Source of the DNA: Ophiura sarsii
Lineage: Eukaryota; Echinodermata; Ophiuroidea; Amphilepidida; Ophiuridae
Direction: 5' to 3'
NCBI GenBank assembly: GCA_035610835.1
Contig: CM069453.1
Span: forward strand, 70,620,682 to 70,684,681
DNA length: 64,000 bases
This document shows positions 58,435 through 64,000 of the stretch, one piece after another. The first letter of the stretch is position 1; the number at the start of each line of letters is the position of its first letter. Both the position numbers and the translations under genes were made by a program. The notes beneath the pieces are model-generated. The model was not told the DNA's origin. It worked only from the letters and a program-made list of their open reading frames with translations, and ran no database searches.

Positions 58435-60739
58435 GTGTAACAGCTTTATCATCCAAACCCACTCTCCGCTCAGCCACACTAACTCTTCTTGAACGACCAC
58501 CACCCCTAAGAACTGTCACGTACTGCACCAGATCAGTGTAACAGCTTTATCATCCAAACACACTCTCCGCTCAGCCACACTAACTCTTCTTGAACGACCA
58601 CCACCCCCAAGAACTGTCACGTACTGCACCAGATCAGTGTAATTGCTTTATCATCCAAACACACTCTCCGCTCAGCCACACTAACTCTTCTTGAACGACC
58701 ACCACCCCCAAGAACTGTCACATACTGCGCCAGATCAGTGTAACAGCTTTATCATCCAAACACACTCTCCGCTCAGCCACACTAACTCTTCTTGAACGAC
58801 CACCACCCCTAAGAACTGTCACATACTGTACCAGATCAGTGTAACAGCTTTATCATCCAAACACACTCTCCGCTCAGCCACACTAACTCTTCTTGAACGA
58901 CCACCACCCTTAAGAACTGTCACGTACTGCACCAGATCAGTGTAACAGCTTTATCATCCAAACACACTCTCCGCTCAGCCACACTAACTCTTCTTGAACG
59001 ACCACCACCGCTAAGAACTGTCACGTACTGCACCAGATCAGGGTAACAGCTTTATCATCCAAACACACTCTTCGCTCAGCCACACTAACTCTTCTTGAAC
59101 GACCACCACCCCCAAGAACTGTCACGTACTGCACCAGATCAGTGTAACAGCTTTATCATCCAAACACACTCTCCGCTCAGCCACACTAACTCTTCTTGAA
59201 CGACCACCACCCCTAAGAACTGCCACGTACTGCACCAGATCAGTGTAACAGCTTTATCATCCAAACACACTCTCCGCTCAGCCACACTAACTCTTCTTGA
59301 ACGACCACCACCCCCAAGAACTGTCACGTACTGCACCAGATCAGTGTAATTGCTTTATCATCCAAACACACTCTCCGCTCAGCCACACTAACTCTTCTTG
59401 AACGACCACCACCCCCAAGAACTGTCACATACTGCGCCAGATCAGTGTAACAGCTTTATCATCCAAACACACTCTCCGCTCAGCCACACTAACTCTTCTT
59501 GAACGACCACCACCCCTAAGAACTGTCACGTACTGCACCAGATCAGTGTAACAGCTTTATCATCCAAACACACTCTCCGCTCAGCCACACTAACTCTTCT
59601 TGAACGACCACCACCCCCAAGAACTGTCACGTACTGCACCAGATCAGTGTAACAGCTTTATCATCCAAACACACTCTCCGCTCAGCCACACTAACTCTTC
59701 TTGAACGACCACCACCCCTAAGAACTGTCACGTACTGCACCAGATCAGTGTAACAGCTTTATCATCCAAACACACTCTCCGCTCAGCCACACTAACTCTT
59801 CTTGAACGACCACCACCCCCAAGAACTGTCACGTACTGCACCAGATCAGTGTAACAGCTTTATCATCCAAACACACTCTCCGCTCAACCACACTAACTCT
59901 TCTTGAACGACCACCACCCCAAGAACTGTCACGTACTGCACCAGATCAGTGTAACAGCTTTATCATCCAAACACACTCTCCGCTCAGCCACACTAACTCT
60001 TCTTGAACGACCACCACCCCTAAGAACTGTCACGTACTGCACCAGATCAGTGTAACAGCTTTATCATCCAAACACACTCTCCGCTCAGCCACACTAACTC
60101 TTCTTGAACGACCACCACCCCCAAGAACTGTCACGTACTGCACCAGATCAGTGTAACAGCTTTATCATCCAAACACACTCTCCGCTCAGCCACACTAACT
60201 CTTCTTGAACGACCACCACCCTAAGAACTGTCACGTACTGCACCAGATCAGTGTAACAGCTTTATCATCCAAACCCACTCTCCGCTCAGCCACACTAACT
60301 CTTCTTGAACGACCACCACCCCTAAGAACTGTCACGTACTGCGCCAGATCAGTGTAACAGCTTTATCATCCAAACACACTCTCCGCTCAGCCACACTAAC
60401 TCTTCTTGAACGACCACCACCCCTAAGAACTGTCACGTACTGCGCTAGATCAGTGTAACAGCTTTATCATCCAAACCCACTCTCCGCTCAGCCACACTAA
60501 CTCTTCTTGAACGACCACCACCCCCAAGAACTGTCACATACTGCACCAGATCAGTGTAACAGCTTTATCATCCAAACACACTCTCCGCTCAGCCACACTA
60601 ACTCTTCTTGAACGACCACCACCCCTAAGAACTGTCACGTACTGCACCAGATCAGTATAACAGCTTTATCATCCAAACCCACTCTCCGCTCAGCCACACT
60701 AACTCTTCTTGAACGACCACCACCCCCAAGAACTGTCAC
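58435..60739. repeat. 101 bp minisatellite, about 23 copies
   Basis: The unit contains GTGTAACAGCTTTATCATCC, AAACACACTCTCCGCTCAGC, CACACTAACTCTTCTTGAAC, GACCACCACCCCYAAGAACT, GTCACGTACTGCACCAGATC. The period is 101 bp (58531, 58632, 58733), with a few 100 bp units. The rare variant GTGTAATTGCTTT occurs at 58641 and 59348, 707 bp or exactly seven units apart, marking a higher-order duplication. It ends at a (TTA)n tract. Confidence 0.97.
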
Positions 60740-61131
60740 TATATAAACTTATTATTATTATTATTATCAACAGTATCATATGAAATGCGTGCGATATTTA
60801 TGTGCGAGGTTATAAGAGAATTATGCCCCTTTTTGAAAAAAGAAAGAAAAACTAATCCAGGCTGAACAAAGCAAGGGAGACAAGCAAACCAGTAACTTCC
60901 AGAGGAAATGTAATTTAGAGCTGCATACATGTAGTTTGTGTGTGAAACAAATGCAAATGACACTTTGAGCAGGCAGCACAACCTTAAATGCATCCATTAC
61001 AACATCTATTCAGTCTAATGAGCCTCATTAGACTGCCTTTGTTTTGATAGTATTTACAATCTTTGGTTATATACAAGTGAAACTAATTACAGCAGGGGTC
61101 TCAGCTTCTTTTTCCCTGTATAAGAGGTTAA

Positions 61132-61476
61132 AGGTAGATGTTCAGATTTTCAACTTGAAGTTTTCTATTCTACATGAAAGGTCATCCTTAAAAAAGTCGT
61201 GTTCCAAAGTTTGAGTTGCATAGCTCTATTGGTTCTTATTTTAGACGCACAAGATGCTGTGAACTGTACCCATTGAGTAGTACACAAACTATATCGGTGG
61301 TTACCACCATTCGTGGTAATTCGATGTTATTTCATCGATTTCTCCGTAATTATACCGATTTAGGCCGTCAAATTTCAGTATGATGATGGGAAAATTACGA
61401 GCTTTCATATGATATGAAAATCTCCGTATGTTTGAAATAATTCTGTGTTACGAAAATGTGATCGGGTCATCTACCT
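61132..61476. mobile_element. MITE family R, copy 3
   Basis: AGGTAGATGTTCAGATTTTC at the left, GTGATCGGGTCATCTACCT at the right, TTAA on both sides. The body is inverted relative to 42899-43255 (TTTTCTATTCTACATGAAAG). Confidence 0.75.
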
Positions 61477-61985
61477 TTAATTAAAGATTAAGATATTGTA
61501 AGATCAAGATATTGTAACAAGCGAATTCTTTTGTGTTTATGTCCTAGAAGTATCAAATATGTAACCTGATCAAGCAAAATGAGTTAAATGTCGGCAGTTT
61601 TCAATTTTGATATTTGTCTATCATTTTAAAGCAGGTGGAAAATGCTACAGTATGGTCCAAACCCCATTCAAATTGAACTTCTAGTTTTTGAGTTACAAAC
61701 AATTTGACAACCGATAAAACAAAGTAAAACATACAAATTTTTCACCAAAATCAAAATCAACATTCTTGAGCCCATCCCATTTTACTGTTACTTTCAATGC
61801 AGAATTGTCAGTTTCGCCGTTATTAAATTTCGAGAACTTTCTACAAGTTGGTGCTTTATTAAAACACCAGAAAATTCATCTTTCATGATCACACTGACTT
61901 CAATCTAACAACCTGAGTGTGTTGACTCTAGCTGAGAAATTTCGTTCTAAATCGTTAATATTTAGATGGTCCCCTTATATATTAA

Positions 61986-62221
61986 CTCTTTCCATGCGGC
62001 AGTCGTCTACAGACGACATTTCAATGTTCAAAATGTTTTTAAACTGTCAAAATTATTGAATTTCATCACCATATTTGGGATCACCATGAGAAATGTATTA
62101 AAAAAACGTACAAACAAGCTTAGTATAATAGTATTGATTCAGTGAATTCTTTGAAAGTTGGTAAGGTTTCTGAAAAATCTGTTTTGTATAAATGGTAAAA
62201 CTAATAGCCACGTGGTAAGTG
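61986..62221. mobile_element. TTAA-flanked MITE, CTCTTTCCATGCGGC ends
   Basis: Left CTCTTTCCATGCGGC, right GCCACGTGGTAAGTG, with TTAA at 61982-61985 and 62222-62225. Single ends of the family occur at 9207, 21833 and 63860, the last running off the window. Confidence 0.75.
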
Positions 62222-62864
62222 TTAATGTATCTTGCCGTATGCAAAATTCAAGGCAAAATATCGATACTCTAACCATATTATTTGCACAATATCTACGATA
62301 CTAGTACTATGACTCGTTTCTTCATTGATAATTCATGATAGAATAGCATTACAGATGCAGGGATTGTCAGTCAGAACAGTTCCCAGCGGCACATCGTGAT
62401 TGGACGGTAAGACTCTAGCAATGTGTGCAAGGTCACCCAATCCTCTGGTGATGATGGTGTGTTGAAATATGGATAGATGTACAATGTACGAACTGGCAAA
62501 TAATTAGATGGTAAAGTGGCCTTATGTCTCTTCTAATAATTTGAGGCAGTATTGGACCAAAAATCAAAGAGCGGCAAATGTCTTTAAAAAAAATGTATTC
62601 CTTGATATTGAGTTGGGTGGGCAAAGTTTATTTTTTACTCATCAGTGGGTGAAGTTGTTGTTTTTTGCTTGCATAGTGGGTGACAGGGTTTTTTCTTCTC
62701 GAAAATTTCCTACTCCCCACCCGAATTGCTGGATTTGAAGTCTAATGGCGCGTCCATTATACTGTATTTATTACACAATTTATTAATCTCTACACTACAA
62801 CATGGCATGAAATGAATGGTAAATCACCTTTTTTCCTCTTTCCTTGTAAATTATAGAAGCAATG

Positions 62865-63697
62865 TACAGGGTGTCCCAGAATGATTTATACCGAGAAAGT
62901 TGCATTTTTTTGGCTTTATACCATTTCTAGCGGTTGTATCAGTACTTGTGATTGTAATATGCACATTCAGCTTTCTGAAGTATTTAGATTTTAAAGTTTG
63001 ATTGTTTCTGACAGAAATTATAGATGTTTTGGTAAAAATGATAGATTCCAAGATTGACAAAAACATTTTTTTTAATATATAAAATTCACTAAGGCCAAAC
63101 AAAGAAGATTGTCTGTCTCAGAAACATTTGGCAAAAAAGCTAAGTGCTGTGCGATTTATTTATTTTTTTAGAAAAAAGGCTATGAGGTATGCGATTTAAA
63201 AAAAAAAAAATCCGCTAATCCAAGCTTACAGAGACCTCTTTTTACATTTTTTTTGTAAATCAAAATTTAGGCCTCAGCGCGTAGACCTACGCGCCGTAGT
63301 TCATTTCAAATATCAATGCGGACGGGCTTCTGAGACAGACTATCTTCTTTGATTGGCCTAACAAAGCCAGCACAATGGTTTGTTAAAATACTATGCATAT
63401 GATTTGATGTGTTCTTTTTAATTTGCTCTTAAAGTATTTCTGATGTTTATGAAGAAATATTTGCATAGTGTAAAATAAAAGACTTAATTTATTCATATCG
63501 TTTCTTTGGCGCAGTTCCGAACAGGGGTGAGGATAATCATTCAAAATGCGCCAAAAGTGAAAACTTGTTATTACTGATTTTCAATGATGTCATATGTGGC
63601 ACACCAAAACAAATAAACATATTTTAAGGTTTAGATGCACTGTTATAACAATATCTTTTCAAACCCAGTATAAATTATTGTGGGATCGACATCCTGT
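62865..63697. mobile_element. mariner-like MITE, TACAGGGTGTCCCAG ends, with nested foldback
   Basis: Left TACAGGGTGTCCCAGAATGA then TTTATACCGAG; the right is a diverged inverse (CCAGTATAAATTATTGTGGG...ATCCTGTA). Inside, 63087-63115 (AGGCCAAACAAAGAAGATTG...CTGTCTCAGA) is inverted at 63333-63360, probably a second small element. Confidence 0.65.
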
Positions 63698-64000
63698 AGG
63701 TATAATGCATTACCCTGTACGTATGCATTAACACCTCATGTACAACTATCAATTCTCCCCTTGAGTGAAGTGTTTAGTTGCTTGAATAATGTATACAACG
63801 GATCAAGCAAGAGCTTAGCTGGAATAATAAATGCCAAGGGGCAATTTACCGTACTACGTTTAACACTTTCCATGCGGCTATGATTTGTTTTACCATAATG
63901 CAAAACCTTTCCCAACTTTCAAAGTCTATCTCAAGAATTACTGAACCAATACTAGGCATGTTTGTACTTATTGTAATGCATGGTGATTCCAAATATGGTG

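Noticed and set aside
59139..59336. 65 aa minus-strand ORF in the 101 bp array
   Set aside because: Three units equal 303 bp, so a frame can stay open through the repeats without coding meaning.
62340..62460. possible upstream EHMT exon (minus strand, RIGDLAHIARVLPSNHD)
   Set aside because: It has a protein-like look but none of the cysteine pattern or motifs expected of the EHMT pre-SET or ankyrin exons, and no convincing splice sites.
1..64000. tRNA, rRNA or snRNA genes
   Set aside because: No cloverleaf-type A/B-box pair or conserved rRNA/snRNA sequence was recognised by eye; a covariance-model scan would be needed to exclude them.

Overview
The window is eukaryotic, AT-rich, intron-containing and crowded with transposons. 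It has L2-type LINEs with (ATT)n tails, a Helitron, many terminal-inverted-repeat (TIR) miniature elements (MITEs), long minisatellites and long poly(G) runs. A metazoan-type EHMT (G9a/GLP) histone methyltransferase gene is present. This mix suggests a marine invertebrate, perhaps an echinoderm or another invertebrate deuterostome; the phylum is a guess. There are 100 Ns at 34696-34795.

Positions 1-2450 hold three small foldback elements. From about 2450 to 24775 there is a tandem array of a large composite repeat. The same anchor sequence recurs at 2498, 12549 and 23487, giving two full units of about 10-11 kb and a truncated third. The units are shared but were hit by different insertions, so each copy supplies the empty site for the others. 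Unit 1 carries a Helitron (8050-9118), a Penelope-like fragment (4741-5285) and an L2 LINE (9884-11983). Unit 2 carries a 4.9 kb ORF-less foldback element (16497-21413) and a 505 bp insertion. Unit 3 carries a 1.0 kb palindromic element (23553-24567). Inside the units sits an older DNA transposon with GGGGCAACTGGTCC ends. It holds a hAT-like MITE and a TTAA-flanked MITE, and an inverted copy at 27145-28726 lacks both.

Positions 25391-34700 hold a 421 bp tandem duplication, a decayed minus-strand terminal exon with a splice acceptor and poly(A) signal (28775-29699), a three-layer nest of TIR elements (30306-32260), and coding-like minus-strand fragments of unknown identity (32625-33480).

The only gene I can name is on the minus strand between 55539 and 41206. 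Four exons encode the pre-SET end, the whole SET domain and the post-SET of EHMT, with splice phases that join exactly. Its 12.2 kb intron is full of DNA transposons, among them a Tc1-like relic split by a Harbinger-like element. The last 18 codons and the stop lie in the first unit of a 64 bp x 26 minisatellite (39588-41262). Upstream of the first visible exon a 101 bp x 23 minisatellite (58435-60739) probably lies in another intron. The earlier exons (ankyrin repeats, Cys-rich region) are not in the window.
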